59,626 nt of DNA from a bacterium (GTDB lineage: Bacteria; Cyanobacteriota; Vampirovibrionia; Gastranaerophilales; Gastranaerophilaceae), in the NCBI GenBank assembly GCA_017396695.1, contig JAFQLC010000014.1:1-59626 (forward strand), in the 5' to 3' direction. Position numbers and translations under genes: made by a program. Of the stretch, positions 8,377 through 17,232 are shown piece after piece (the stretch's first letter is position 1; each line of letters opens with the position of its first letter). The notes beneath the pieces are model-generated. The model was not told the origin of the DNA. It saw only the letters and a list, made by a program, of their open reading frames with translations, and ran no database searches.

Positions 8377-10053
8377 TTACATCTTCTCAGGTGCTGAAAC
8401 GCCAATTAACTTGAGCACATTTGCCATAACAGTTTTTGTTTGCGCAACTGTAAACACCATTGCTTTTGTTGTTTCTTTATCATCTGATAAAACTCGTGTG
8501 AAATTATAAAATTGGTGGAAATCACCAGCAAGCTCAAGGGCGTATTTGCAAAGCAGATAAGGTGCTTTATTTTTTGCAACCGAAGCTATAATTTCATTAA
8601 ATTCTTCAAGTTTTAAAATCAATTTTTTCAAATATAGCGCTGATTTTGCGTCGATGTTTGCAGAGTTTATATCGCCAGCTCTTTTTGCATTCACAAATTC
8701 AGATTGACTAAGGTGTGGCGGTAATTCTTTTTTATCCACTGTGTCAATTCTGGCGTCAGTTGCTCTTCTTAAAATTGAAGCACATCTTGCGTGAGCGTAT
8801 TGAACATAAAAAACAGGGTTTTTGTCGCTTTGACTTTTTGCAAGGTCAACATCAAAATCAAGAGTTGTGTCTGTTGAGCGCATTAACATCCAAAAACGAA
8901 CGCCATCAACGCCCACTTCTTCAATTAAATCATCAAGCGTGACCATTGTTTTTCTTTTGCCCATGCGCACTGCCATACCGTCTTGCACAATGTTTACAAG
9001 TTGTCCTAAAATAACAGTAAGTGCATCAGGGTTTCCGCCAAGCGCTTGAATTGCAGCCTTAATTCTTGGAATGTATCCGTGGTGGTCTGCACCCCAAATG
9101 TTAATCATTTCATCACATCTTTTTAATTTATTCATGTGATATGCAATATCTGCGGTTAAATATGTATTATTTCCGTCTGCCTTTTTGATAACCCTATCTT
9201 GGTCATCGCCAAATTGAGTTGTTTTGAACCAAATTGCGCCATCTTGTTCAAACATATAAGGTTCAAGCGCTTTAATTGCAGCCTCAACTTCATTGTTTGC
9301 GTACAAAGATAATTCTGAGAAAAATAAATCAAAATGCACACCAAATTTTTCAAGAAGCTCTTTTTGGTTTTCAAGCATTTTACGCTTAGCGTAGTCTGCA
9401 TAATTTTCGCTTGAATTTTCTTTAATATATTCTTTCGCTGTTTCAATTAAATAATCGCCACGATAGCTATCTTCGGGCATTTCAATTGTTTCGCCTTTTT
9501 GCTCACGAACTCTGAGCTCAAGCGACTTACCTAATTTTTGAATTTGATTTCCAGCATCATTTATATAAAATTCTTGGAAAACATCATACCCTGCGAACTT
9601 CATTGATTCTGCAAGAGATGAGCCAACTGCTGCCCATCTGCCGTGCCCAATGTGAAAAGGCCCTGTTGGGTTTGCGCTTACGTATTCTAAGTTTACTTTT
9701 TTGCCTTCGCCAATATTTTGTCTGCCGTAGTTTTCTTTTTTGTTCGCAATGTCAGCTAAAATGCTATTTAAAAAAGCATTCCCAACTTTAAAGTTTATGA
9801 AACCGCCTGCAAGCGAAACTTCAAAATTATTTTGCTCAATATAGCTTATAACTTCTTTTCCAATTAAAGGAGGTGCCATTTTGGCACTTCTTGCAAGTGA
9901 TGAAACATTAATTGCAAAATCGCCAAATTCAATGTTTTTTGGTTTTTCACAAATTAAAACACTGTCAAATTCTGTCATCTCGCCGAGTTTTTTATCAGCA
10001 ATAGCGTCTAAAATCGCTTTTCTTGTAATTTCAATAAAATAATCTTTAATCAT
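8377..10053 (-). CDS. argS: Arginyl-tRNA synthetase
   Basis: 558 residues, normal for class I ArgRS; charges tRNA-Arg with arginine. Domains: N-terminal tRNA-binding (Add1) region about 1-95 ('FGDFAINVSSLARSAKMAPP'), Rossmann catalytic core with the HIGH motif in 'NPTGPFHIGHGRWAAVG' near residue 132, the KMSKS-equivalent region 'RMGKRKTMVTLDDLIEEVG', and a helical anticodon-binding C-terminus ('YVQYAHARCASILRRA', 'FHQFYNFTRVL'). The canonical KMSKS lysines are partly replaced, which is common in ArgRS. The gene starts from a promoter whose -35 overlaps that of the divergent rpiB. Confidence 0.96.
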   Translation of the reverse strand: MIKDYFIEITRKAILDAIADKKLGEMTEFDSVLICEKPKNIEFGDFAINVSSLARSAKMAPPLIGKEVISYIEQNNFEVSLAGGFINFKVGNAFLNSILADIANKKENYGRQNIGEGKKVNLEYVSANPTGPFHIGHGRWAAVGSSLAESMKFAGYDVFQEFYINDAGNQIQKLGKSLELRVREQKGETIEMPEDSYRGDYLIETAKEYIKENSSENYADYAKRKMLENQKELLEKFGVHFDLFFSELSLYANNEVEAAIKALEPYMFEQDGAIWFKTTQFGDDQDRVIKKADGNNTYLTADIAYHMNKLKRCDEMINIWGADHHGYIPRIKAAIQALGGNPDALTVILGQLVNIVQDGMAVRMGKRKTMVTLDDLIEEVGVDGVRFWMLMRSTDTTLDFDVDLAKSQSDKNPVFYVQYAHARCASILRRATDARIDTVDKKELPPHLSQSEFVNAKRAGDINSANIDAKSALYLKKLILKLEEFNEIIASVAKNKAPYLLCKYALELAGDFHQFYNFTRVLSDDKETTKAMVFTVAQTKTVMANVLKLIGVSAPEKM

Positions 10054-10061
10054 AATAAAAA

Positions 10062-10090
10062 ATTATATATGAAAAATAAAAAAATGTTTA
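10062..10090 (-). promoter_or_regulatory. argS promoter, near-leaderless
   Basis: TAAACA (10090-10085), 17 bases, then a perfect TATAAT (10067-10062). Eight bases separate it from the argS ATG at 10053, giving an expected leader of about 2 nt and no Shine-Dalgarno. The -35 overlaps the rpiB -35 on the other strand. Confidence 0.55.
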
Positions 10091-10115
10091 CTAACTCTAA
10101 AAAAAAATATATAAT
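10087..10115 (+). promoter_or_regulatory. rpiB promoter
   Basis: TTTACT (10087-10092), 17 bases, TATAAT (10110-10115). Expected +1 near 10122, leaving a leader of about 9 nt without Shine-Dalgarno before the ATG at 10131. Its -35 overlaps that of argS by four bases. Confidence 0.5.
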
Positions 10116-10130
10116 AAAAAAGCTAAAATT

Positions 10131-10571
10131 ATGGTTAAGAAAGATTTAAAAATTGCATTAGGTTCAGACCACGGTGGATATGAGCTCAAAGAAAAAATCA
10201 AAGCCCATCTTAATTCGCTCGGTTATCTTGTTGCAGATTTTGGTACAGATTCTACAGATAGTGTTGATTATCCTGTGTATGCTAAAAAAGTTTGCGATGA
10301 AGTTCTTGAAAAATGGGCAGATTTTGGCATTTTAGTTTGCGGAACTGGGCTTGGAATGTCGATTTGTGCAAATAAAATCAAAGGCATTCGAGCAGTAACG
10401 CCTGAAAACACATTTAGTGCTAAAATGTCTCGTGCGCATAATAATGCAAATGTTTTAACTTTAGGTCAAAGGGTGCTTGGCGAAGAACTCGCTTATGAAA
10501 TTATTTCCGCATTTTTAAACACCGATTATGAAGGTGGCAGGCACCAAAAGAGAATTGATATGTTCGAATAA
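10131..10571 (+). CDS. rpiB: Ribose-5-phosphate isomerase B
   Basis: 146 residues, standard for RpiB/LacAB isomerases. Interconverts ribose-5-phosphate and ribulose-5-phosphate in the pentose phosphate pathway. Signatures: 'ALGSDHGGYELKEKI' at the N-terminus, the active-site Cys in 'GILVCGTGLGMSICANKI' near residue 65-70, and 'SRAHNNANVLTLGQRVLG' with the phosphate-binding Asn/Arg region. Monocistronic: divergent from argS and separated from rsmG by a two-hairpin terminator region. Confidence 0.95.
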   Translation: MVKKDLKIALGSDHGGYELKEKIKAHLNSLGYLVADFGTDSTDSVDYPVYAKKVCDEVLEKWADFGILVCGTGLGMSICANKIKGIRAVTPENTFSAKMSRAHNNANVLTLGQRVLGEELAYEIISAFLNTDYEGGRHQKRIDMFE

Positions 10572-10573
10572 TT

Positions 10574-10631
10574 AAGTCCGATAAATGTTCTTCTCTTGGA
10601 CTTAGAAGCGCCTTGTTAAATCGAGGCGCTT
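10574..10631. terminator. Two hairpins between convergent rpiB and rsmG
   Basis: First hairpin AAGTCC (10574-10579) with GGACTT (10598-10603); second, stronger, AAGCGCCT (10606-10613) with AGGCGCTT (10624-10631) followed by a T-rich run. The second probably ends rpiB transcription and may serve both directions. Confidence 0.65.
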
Positions 10632-10637
10632 TCTATT

Positions 10638-11285
10638 TTAAAATTCCACAATATGTCTTTGGTGTTTTTCTTCTGTTGGAAGTTCGTATAAATAAAATTT
10701 TGGAGTAATTTTTGCCATTTTTTTATCGAATAAATTTAATTCTTTTATTTCTTTTTCAATAACTTCCATTGTTCCTTTGTAAAATATAAATTTTCCACCT
10801 TTATTTAAATGTTTTTTTGAGTTTTTTACTATATATTTCATTGTTCCAACAGCACGAGAAATAATTAAATCAACTTCTAATGGTTTCAAATTCTCTGCTC
10901 TTGCCCAAATCGCCTCTAGGTTCTTAAGCCCTGCTTTTTCTTTAAATTCAGATATAAAATTAATTTTTCTTGAAACGCTATCAAGGGCATAAATTTTTAA
11001 ATTTGGAAAGCATATTGCAAGTGGAATTGCAGGAAGTCCGCCGCCTGTTCCAATGTCTAACACTTTCAAATCTGCGCTAAAATCAAACCTCTTGCACTTT
11101 AAAATTCCAAAAGAGTCAAAAATATGCTTTTCGAATAAAAGTGACAAATCGCCTTTGCTCATAAGGTTTGTAACTGATGAATATTTTTGAAATTCATCAT
11201 AAAACAAAGCTAATTTTTCAAAATTTTCATCACTTAATTCAATATCGAAATATTTTCTTATAAACTCAAATTGTTCTTTTTTCAT
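10638..11285 (-). CDS. rsmG: 16S rRNA (guanine-527-N7)-methyltransferase RsmG
   Basis: 215 residues, normal for RsmG (GidB). Methylates N7 of G527 in the 530 loop of 16S rRNA using SAM. Visible: 'LSDENFEKLALFYDEF' and 'TNLMS' in the N-terminal helical part, the SAM-binding 'VLDIGTGGGLPAIPLAI' near residues 70-86, 'DSVSRKINFI' and 'LIISRAVGTM'. It starts five bases after the upstream TPR gene, so it belongs to the leftward unit that begins at 13519. Loss of RsmG gives low-level streptomycin resistance in known bacteria. Confidence 0.94.
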   Translation of the reverse strand: MKKEQFEFIRKYFDIELSDENFEKLALFYDEFQKYSSVTNLMSKGDLSLLFEKHIFDSFGILKCKRFDFSADLKVLDIGTGGGLPAIPLAICFPNLKIYALDSVSRKINFISEFKEKAGLKNLEAIWARAENLKPLEVDLIISRAVGTMKYIVKNSKKHLNKGGKFIFYKGTMEVIEKEIKELNLFDKKMAKITPKFYLYELPTEEKHQRHIVEF

Positions 11286-11290
11286 AATGT

Positions 11291-12454
11291 TTAATATTCA
11301 GATGCAATTGCCTCAAATTCATCTTTTGTCATTTTGTGTTGCATATCTTCAATTCTAGAATTGATTTTTTCTGCGTTTGCATCGTCTTCGCTTCCAAGAA
11401 GTTTCTTTGCTTCAAAATAATTTTTTAGTGCCATAGTATTTGCGCTAGCGCTATAGTAATAGTCTCCCATATCAACAAGCGCAAGCGTTTCTTTGAATGC
11501 ATCATGTGTATTTTTTGAAGCATCGAGCGCAAGAGTTAAATATTCAAATGCTTTTTCTTTATTTCTATATTCAAAATAATTTGCCATTTTTCTATACACT
11601 TCAAAAAGTTCATCGTAGTTTTTAGATTCTTTAAGTTTATCTATTGCTTGCGCTAGATAGAATTTAGATTTCGCATCCTCGCCTTTAGATTCCCAAATGT
11701 CAGCAAGCGCAAGGCAAGAATATCCTGCATAGTTTGTGTCTTTTTCATCTCTTGCAGAAGCAAGCGCAACTTCATAATATCTTTGAGCATTTTCCGTGTC
11801 TTGCTTATTGTCATATAGTGTTGCAATTTTATAAGAGCAACGTGCACTAAAATCTTCTGAATATTTACTATTTTTAATCTCTGTGTATAGTTCTAAATAT
11901 TTTTCGAGAAGGTTAATCTCTTCCCCTTGAAGCTCGTATATATCAAAAAGCTGAAATTTTGAAATGAATTTTGCAGGTGCTGGCGCATTATTATCTCCTG
12001 CAATTTCTTTATAAACTTCTTTTGCGCCTTCGTAATCAAACGCACCTTTTGTCATTTGCCCAATTTTTAACATTGTTTTATATTTTGCATTTGAGCTTAA
12101 TTTTTTTTCATATTTCAAATTATTTTTTAGATATTTTACAGCTTCAGATTTGTTGCCCATTTTCTCATGGCATATTGCAAACAAACTGTTTGCTTGCTGA
12201 ATATCTTCTTTTTCTGTAATTTGCATATATGTTGCTTTTAACATATTTAATGCGTTATCATACTGAAATTTTTCAACATTTTCTTGTGCTTCTTTAAGTA
12301 GTTCTTCTATATTTACGCTTTGCACAATTTCTTCTTCGTCTTCTGCTGCCACATCAAACATTCCGCCCTTTGGAGCGCTTTGTTTTTTAATCATTTTTTG
12401 TGCTTCAAGCCCAAGGTATGAAAAATTAGGATTTACTCGCACATTTGAAGACAA
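11291..12454 (-). CDS. Cytoplasmic TPR-repeat protein
   Basis: 387 residues from a TTG at 12454 (start uncertain). No signal peptide; N-terminal 45 residues are low-complexity ('APKGGMFDVAAEDEEE'), the rest is a helical array of about eight TPR-like units ('YAGYSCLALADIWESKGED', 'SCYKIATLYDN'-like pattern, 'MANYFEYRNKEKAFEYLTL'). It lies 24 bases after a STAND-like NTPase gene and five bases before rsmG. In MalT/LuxR-type and other STAND proteins an NTPase is fused to a TPR sensor, so this pair may be a split version; that is inference. There is no Shine-Dalgarno; the mRNA instead carries TCACCTCCT three bases before the TTG. Confidence 0.7.
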   Translation of the reverse strand: MSSNVRVNPNFSYLGLEAQKMIKKQSAPKGGMFDVAAEDEEEIVQSVNIEELLKEAQENVEKFQYDNALNMLKATYMQITEKEDIQQANSLFAICHEKMGNKSEAVKYLKNNLKYEKKLSSNAKYKTMLKIGQMTKGAFDYEGAKEVYKEIAGDNNAPAPAKFISKFQLFDIYELQGEEINLLEKYLELYTEIKNSKYSEDFSARCSYKIATLYDNKQDTENAQRYYEVALASARDEKDTNYAGYSCLALADIWESKGEDAKSKFYLAQAIDKLKESKNYDELFEVYRKMANYFEYRNKEKAFEYLTLALDASKNTHDAFKETLALVDMGDYYYSASANTMALKNYFEAKKLLGSEDDANAEKINSRIEDMQHKMTKDEFEAIASEY

Positions 12455-12478
12455 AATAGGAGGTGAAACTTTTTTAAT

Positions 12479-13519
12479 TTATTCAATAATTTTTCTTATT
12501 GTTTCTCTTGAAAGCCTAATGAGTCTGTGTTTTGGGCTTTTTGCAATTTCTGCTTCAAGCGCTTCTAAAATTGTTGAATATAAACTAATTTTTTCTTTGT
12601 ATGTTAATTTTGATGTCAAATATCTTGAAATTATTTTAGGTAAGAAATATTCGTCAGATGAATTTAAAATTATAAATTTTTCAATTAAATAATTCAGAGT
12701 TTCTGTTGAAACCAAACCGTAAGTTGCTAAAAATTCGTAAGAAACAGTGCAAGGAAGAAGTGCTAATTTATTCAACTCAGTTTGATATGGCGAGAGCACC
12801 AAATGAAAAATTTTATTAACAATAAATTCTTTAAAATCAGGTTTATTTTCTTTCTTTTTATATTCTTCAATTAAGTTTTTATACAGTATTCCAGACATTG
12901 AATGATAATAAATTAAACTATCAAAATATTCGGGGCTTGAAGCATACGCCATATGCAAAAATTCTATTTCTTCTTTAGAGAGTTCTTCTGCAAAAGAAGT
13001 TGTTTTTTCTCGAATATATAGTTCTGAATATTCATCGGCTTGAATGTAATCAGAAACATTTAACCCTGTAAAAAGCCTATTTTTGGTTATTAAAATAAGT
13101 TGCACATTTTGAAGTTTTGACAAAACTTGCAAAAAATCTAAAATTTGGCCTTGGTTTAAAATGTCATCAAAATCTTTAAGAATTATTACAGAGTTAAAAT
13201 TTGCACAAGAAAAATATTCAAGAATTTTTTCTGAAAAATTTTCTTTTAAACTTTTCTTAAATGCAATGTTTTTGTTTTGTATATAGGTTCTAAAATCATC
13301 ATAAAGGTTTAATAAAATATCGTTTATTGTCGTATAAGAAAAGCAATTTAGCGTGAATGCAAAATAATCTTGTTTGAATTTTGCAACGCTTGTTTTAACT
13401 AGCATTTCCTTGTTTGTTGTTGAAAATCCAAAAATATTTATAACATGTCCCGAGTCTTTTATTATGTTTTGAAAATCGGGAATTAAATTTAAGTTGAAAA
13501 TATTTGAAAAATTGTTCAT
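12479..13519 (-). CDS. STAND/AAA-like protein with degenerate P-loop
   Basis: 346 residues. The pattern is that of an NB-ARC/STAND ATPase module: a beta strand and loop 'VINIFGFSTTNKEMLVKT' where Walker A should be, a Walker B-like 'NSVIILKDFDDIL' near residue 115, and a sensor-like 'VQLILITKNRL'; then helices and a winged-helix-like C-terminal half ('KLALLPCTVSYEFLATYGLV'). The Walker A lysine context GxxGxGK[ST] is missing, so nucleotide binding may be lost or atypical. Function unknown. It begins a leftward unit with the TPR protein and rsmG. A TAAAAT element (13531-13526) lies exactly six bases before the ATG, predicting a leaderless mRNA. Confidence 0.55.
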   Translation of the reverse strand: MNNFSNIFNLNLIPDFQNIIKDSGHVINIFGFSTTNKEMLVKTSVAKFKQDYFAFTLNCFSYTTINDILLNLYDDFRTYIQNKNIAFKKSLKENFSEKILEYFSCANFNSVIILKDFDDILNQGQILDFLQVLSKLQNVQLILITKNRLFTGLNVSDYIQADEYSELYIREKTTSFAEELSKEEIEFLHMAYASSPEYFDSLIYYHSMSGILYKNLIEEYKKKENKPDFKEFIVNKIFHLVLSPYQTELNKLALLPCTVSYEFLATYGLVSTETLNYLIEKFIILNSSDEYFLPKIISRYLTSKLTYKEKISLYSTILEALEAEIAKSPKHRLIRLSRETIRKIIE

Positions 13520-13525
13520 AATATT

Positions 13526-13531
13526 ATTTTA
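13526..13531 (-). promoter_or_regulatory. -10 element of the STAND-like gene (leaderless)
   Basis: TAAAAT at 13531-13526, then six bases and the ATG at 13519. A weak -35 (TTTACT) is only 15 bases upstream. No Shine-Dalgarno. Confidence 0.4.
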
Positions 13532-13635
13532 CAAGGTTTTAGGAAAAGTAAATTTATATTTACAATTCTTAATAATACGGCAAAAAAAATCTTTCAGATG
13601 TTTTATAACAGCAGAAATTCTCATGTGGAGTATCA

Positions 13636-14790
13636 ATGCCAAGAATTGACGGTATCAATTATTCAGATAATAAAAATCCGCACTTCGAGACCTCTCGCAA
13701 GAAGCGTGATGAAGAATATTATCATGGTGACCATATAATTAAAAATACGCCTGTAATTACTGACCTTAAGACAGGGACAGATAAATTTCTTAAGGCTACA
13801 ACAACATATACTAAAAAAGGCTTAAAAGGCACTCCAAATAGCAATTTCTACGAATATTTAGCAATGGGCGCAATTCCTTTTGTTTGTGGTTCAGCAACCC
13901 TTATAGCGCTCTACAATTCATTCAAAAAAACTGGTTTTACAAGAAATATGGACGCAGTTGGCGCAGGCAACAAAATGTTTGCTGCCGTTGTTCTTTATGC
14001 TCTTGGTAAATTATTTGGTTCAAAACTTACAGAAATTGGCACAAAGGCCGCAACTGGAATTGATATGTCAATGCCTTACAAGGCGAATATTACGGAAGTT
14101 CCTGATTTTGCAGGAGATATAGATTTAAGAGCAGAAGAATTTCACAAAGTGTTTGAAAGCGTTGATTTCCCAAGGTGGGATTTGCTTGAAAAACAAGGCG
14201 CAAAAGATGGTAATAGATATGCTTACTATGATGACATGGCAGAAAAATTGGGTTACGAAGAAAAACTTGCAGCGCCTGATCAAGTAGTTCAACCAAAAAT
14301 TAAAGAAGCTATCACAAAAGCAAGAGCGAGCGCAAATATCAGCAAATATTTATGGGCCGCAATCGGCGTTGCCATCGGCAATCAAGACGCTTTTTACTCA
14401 TTTAGAAAAAATAAAACTGGACTTTTTGGGGCAATTTCTCAATCAATTACGTGTTTACGTAATAGTAAGAACATGAAAGGGAATGCAGGAAGTCAAATTA
14501 AAACAATTTGGAACAATTTTGCAAAAGATTTACCAAGTTTAATCCCAGATACATGGCGCACTTTTAAAACGGCAACAAAAGAATTCTATACAGGTAAAGG
14601 CGCATTCGAGCTTAGAGGAAATACATTTAAATACGGCAAACTTGGCAAATTCGCAGCAATCGGACTCACGGCACTTGCAGCAGGCACAACTTTATTCGGT
14701 ATAGCTAACGCAAAAATTGGGTTCAAAAAATCAAAACAAGAAAAAGCACAATTCATTGATAAAAACAGTAAAAACTGCGTGGAAGTATAA
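13636..14790 (+). CDS. Unknown membrane protein, first gene of the GH13 cluster
   Basis: 384 residues; ATG preceded by GGAG at five bases. A charged N-terminal 70 residues is followed by two hydrophobic segments (about 74-93 and 113-129), a soluble middle, a weaker one near 'YLWAAIGVAIG' and a C-terminal one in 'LGKFAAIGLTALAAGTTLF' about 337-355. No signal peptide. I do not recognise it. Its middle shares a spaced pattern with the next gene: 'KLTEIGTKAATGIDMSMPY', then a PRWDL block, then a 'DDMAEKLG' block and a Lys-rich helix leading to 'Trp-x-x-x-x-G'. The two genes are therefore probably distant paralogues over this module. It heads a rightward run ending in two glucan enzymes. Confidence 0.6.
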   Translation: MPRIDGINYSDNKNPHFETSRKKRDEEYYHGDHIIKNTPVITDLKTGTDKFLKATTTYTKKGLKGTPNSNFYEYLAMGAIPFVCGSATLIALYNSFKKTGFTRNMDAVGAGNKMFAAVVLYALGKLFGSKLTEIGTKAATGIDMSMPYKANITEVPDFAGDIDLRAEEFHKVFESVDFPRWDLLEKQGAKDGNRYAYYDDMAEKLGYEEKLAAPDQVVQPKIKEAITKARASANISKYLWAAIGVAIGNQDAFYSFRKNKTGLFGAISQSITCLRNSKNMKGNAGSQIKTIWNNFAKDLPSLIPDTWRTFKTATKEFYTGKGAFELRGNTFKYGKLGKFAAIGLTALAAGTTLFGIANAKIGFKKSKQEKAQFIDKNSKNCVEV

Positions 14791-14796
14791 TAATAA

Positions 14797-17232
14797 ATGA
14801 TTAATGCAACAAACAACAATTCAATAACAACAAACAGAAACAAAATTGCAGAAAACAATTTGTTTGAAGCTTTGACGCACCAAAAAGATAAAAAGAAACC
14901 TCAAGCACCTAAAGGATATCTTTTAGATAGAAAAAATGTAGTTACTAATCTCGTTCAAGATGTTGCCGACTTTGGGCGTGATATTAAAAATACTGGAAAA
15001 GCAATCGTTACAGGTAAATCTAATGACCACGCATTAGGAAAAATTAACGATTTGGGTATGAAAATTGGTGCAGTTGCAATCGCAGCTTATCTTGCACTTA
15101 AAAGAGGTTCTGCTAAACAAAAAGCAATGGAATTTATTGGTGGAGCAACATTCCTTACAACAATGTCGCTTTGGCCAAAATTAACCGTAACTAAACCTCT
15201 TGAAAAGAAATTTGGTTTTAATATTCAACAAGAATATGTTGATTCTCAAGGCAGAAGAAAGAAATTCTTTGGCGATAACCAATATCAACCTTGGGATTTA
15301 TGGGGCAAAGATAAAATCAATCAAGTTGCAGATTATATGGGCGTTCCAAAAGACTTGCCTGATAGAGAAGAATTTACTAAAAAGAAAATGCAAAAAGTTG
15401 CCCTTCAAGGTAACACTTGGATTCTTCTAACTTCAGGTTTCGCAACTCCTTTGATTACTGCTCTTGTTTGTCGTGCGGCAGAAAATCCTGTTCAAAACTT
15501 CTTAATCAATAGAAGTTTGAAAAAAGCTGCTGGCAAAGCAAGTGCTATGGAAACAACTGTCAAGAAAATGCTTTCAGATAAATCGTTCGACCTTTTCAAC
15601 AAACAAGATTTTAAAAAGGTTCTTGAAACATATAAAAGCAAAGGTCTTGATGAAGAAACACTTCGTGAACTAACAAAATTCTTAGACCCTGTTCAAGAAC
15701 TTACAAAAGATAAAAATATAGCTTCTCATGTGCTTCCAGCTAACCTTAATGGTGCAACAAATGAACTTGCAAGAACAATTCTTGCATCAATTGAAAGCAC
15801 ATATGAAAAAACTGCTTTAGCTAAAATGAAGGAAAAATTAACTCCTGCTCAATTTGATGAATTTATGGAATCAGTTAAATCTTTAAAAGATTTAAATGGT
15901 GGCAAATTTGTTCAAGCTGATTTCAACCTTCAAATCGCAGACACACTTGAAAATATCGGTTTTTCAGATAAGAAAATCCAAGCTGTTTTCAAAGAAATTG
16001 ATGAAGCTGAAATGACATCAGGCGTTTTTGAAAAATTATTAAAAGCGCTAAAAATGGACAAAGCAAGCGCAGGTGCTAAAAGTATTTATGATCTTCAAAG
16101 AGGCAAACGTGCGGAAGTTCGTATTATGTCTAACCTTGCAGACGCACTTGCGGGAAATCATAGCGAATCTTTATACACAAAAGTTGGCGAAGAGTTCAAT
16201 AGAGAACTTATGCGCCAGATTAACCCTGATGCTAAACAGGTAAGAACATTTAAAACAAACGATGATTTTATTGAGCTTCTTCATAAAAACTTTGAAAAAC
16301 TTGCAACAAATGTAGGTTCAAAAAGACATAAAGGCGATGGCGGTATTTTAGAAGGCGCTCGTGGAACTCTTGAATATTTCGTTAAAAATGTTTCGTCATC
16401 TCTTAAAAAATTAGACACAGACTACGATAAGTTCTTTGAACAAGATGGCGCAAGTGCTCTTAAAGGCAAATTAAAAACAATTCCTGTGCTTGACAAGGCA
16501 GTTGATAAATATGCAGATAGGCTTGCCTTCAATGTTCGCTTAGCTAAGCTTATGAAACAAGGCGAAGGCTCAAAATTAATCATTACAGCTGATGCTGAAA
16601 GAAGATTATCTCTTATCAAAGATAGCCCTGAACAACTAAGAAAAGTATTTGGTGTAGATACTGATGAACAAGTTAAACAAGTTCTTGGTGCAATAAAAGA
16701 ATATTTATATGACAGAACTTCACTTTCAAGAAGCTTGTCAAATAACTACACAGCAGATGTTAGTAAACGAGCAATTAAATTCATTTATGAAGACGCAATG
16801 GATGAAAAAGTTGCAACTGAACTTGCTGAAAATGGAACACTTAAAATTGTTGAAAAAGCTAGAGAACTTTTCGGCATTATTTCAAAAATGGATAACGAAT
16901 TTCCACGCAGTTGTGAACTGCAAACTGCCCTTGAAGCTGACTGGTTTGTTCGCGAGCACCCAGAATTTGAAGCACCCGTTAAAGCGCTTAAAGATGCTTT
17001 TGGCGACCACGCTAAGGATTTCCTTGATAAATACCACGGTGGTTCATTTGTAGATAGATTTAAAAATATAATAAGTGAAGGTAGCATTGGTAAAAAATGG
17101 CTCAAGACATTTGGCATTGCAGCAATTGTTTTAACGGCTATTACAATCGGAGCACTTAAATTCTTTGGAAACACTGATAAAGAGCAAGAATTATACGCAA
17201 AGAAAGGGGTAAAAGATGCAAAAAATAAATAA
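14797..17232 (+). CDS. Large unknown membrane-anchored helical protein
   Basis: 811 residues. The N-terminus is Asn-rich ('MINATNNNSITTNRNK'). Hydrophobic segments lie at about 88-102, 112-127, 206-225 and 777-793; between the last two is a soluble, strongly helical, charged region of about 550 residues without Cys-rich or catalytic motifs that I can identify. Residues about 128-225 match the module of the preceding protein ('PKLTVTKPLEKKFGFNIQQE', then PWDL, 'DYMGVPKDL', then 'GNTWILLTSGFA'). The start is six bases after the previous stop, and the next gene's ATG lies 17 bases before its stop, so all three are coupled. Function unknown; a membrane scaffold for the downstream enzymes is inference. 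Confidence 0.6.
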   Translation: MINATNNNSITTNRNKIAENNLFEALTHQKDKKKPQAPKGYLLDRKNVVTNLVQDVADFGRDIKNTGKAIVTGKSNDHALGKINDLGMKIGAVAIAAYLALKRGSAKQKAMEFIGGATFLTTMSLWPKLTVTKPLEKKFGFNIQQEYVDSQGRRKKFFGDNQYQPWDLWGKDKINQVADYMGVPKDLPDREEFTKKKMQKVALQGNTWILLTSGFATPLITALVCRAAENPVQNFLINRSLKKAAGKASAMETTVKKMLSDKSFDLFNKQDFKKVLETYKSKGLDEETLRELTKFLDPVQELTKDKNIASHVLPANLNGATNELARTILASIESTYEKTALAKMKEKLTPAQFDEFMESVKSLKDLNGGKFVQADFNLQIADTLENIGFSDKKIQAVFKEIDEAEMTSGVFEKLLKALKMDKASAGAKSIYDLQRGKRAEVRIMSNLADALAGNHSESLYTKVGEEFNRELMRQINPDAKQVRTFKTNDDFIELLHKNFEKLATNVGSKRHKGDGGILEGARGTLEYFVKNVSSSLKKLDTDYDKFFEQDGASALKGKLKTIPVLDKAVDKYADRLAFNVRLAKLMKQGEGSKLIITADAERRLSLIKDSPEQLRKVFGVDTDEQVKQVLGAIKEYLYDRTSLSRSLSNNYTADVSKRAIKFIYEDAMDEKVATELAENGTLKIVEKARELFGIISKMDNEFPRSCELQTALEADWFVREHPEFEAPVKALKDAFGDHAKDFLDKYHGGSFVDRFKNIISEGSIGKKWLKTFGIAAIVLTAITIGALKFFGNTDKEQELYAKKGVKDAKNK

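Noticed and set aside
13636..17232. The two unknown membrane proteins as phage or conjugation structural proteins
   Set aside because: No phage, integrase or transfer genes nearby, and the coupled downstream genes are glucan enzymes.
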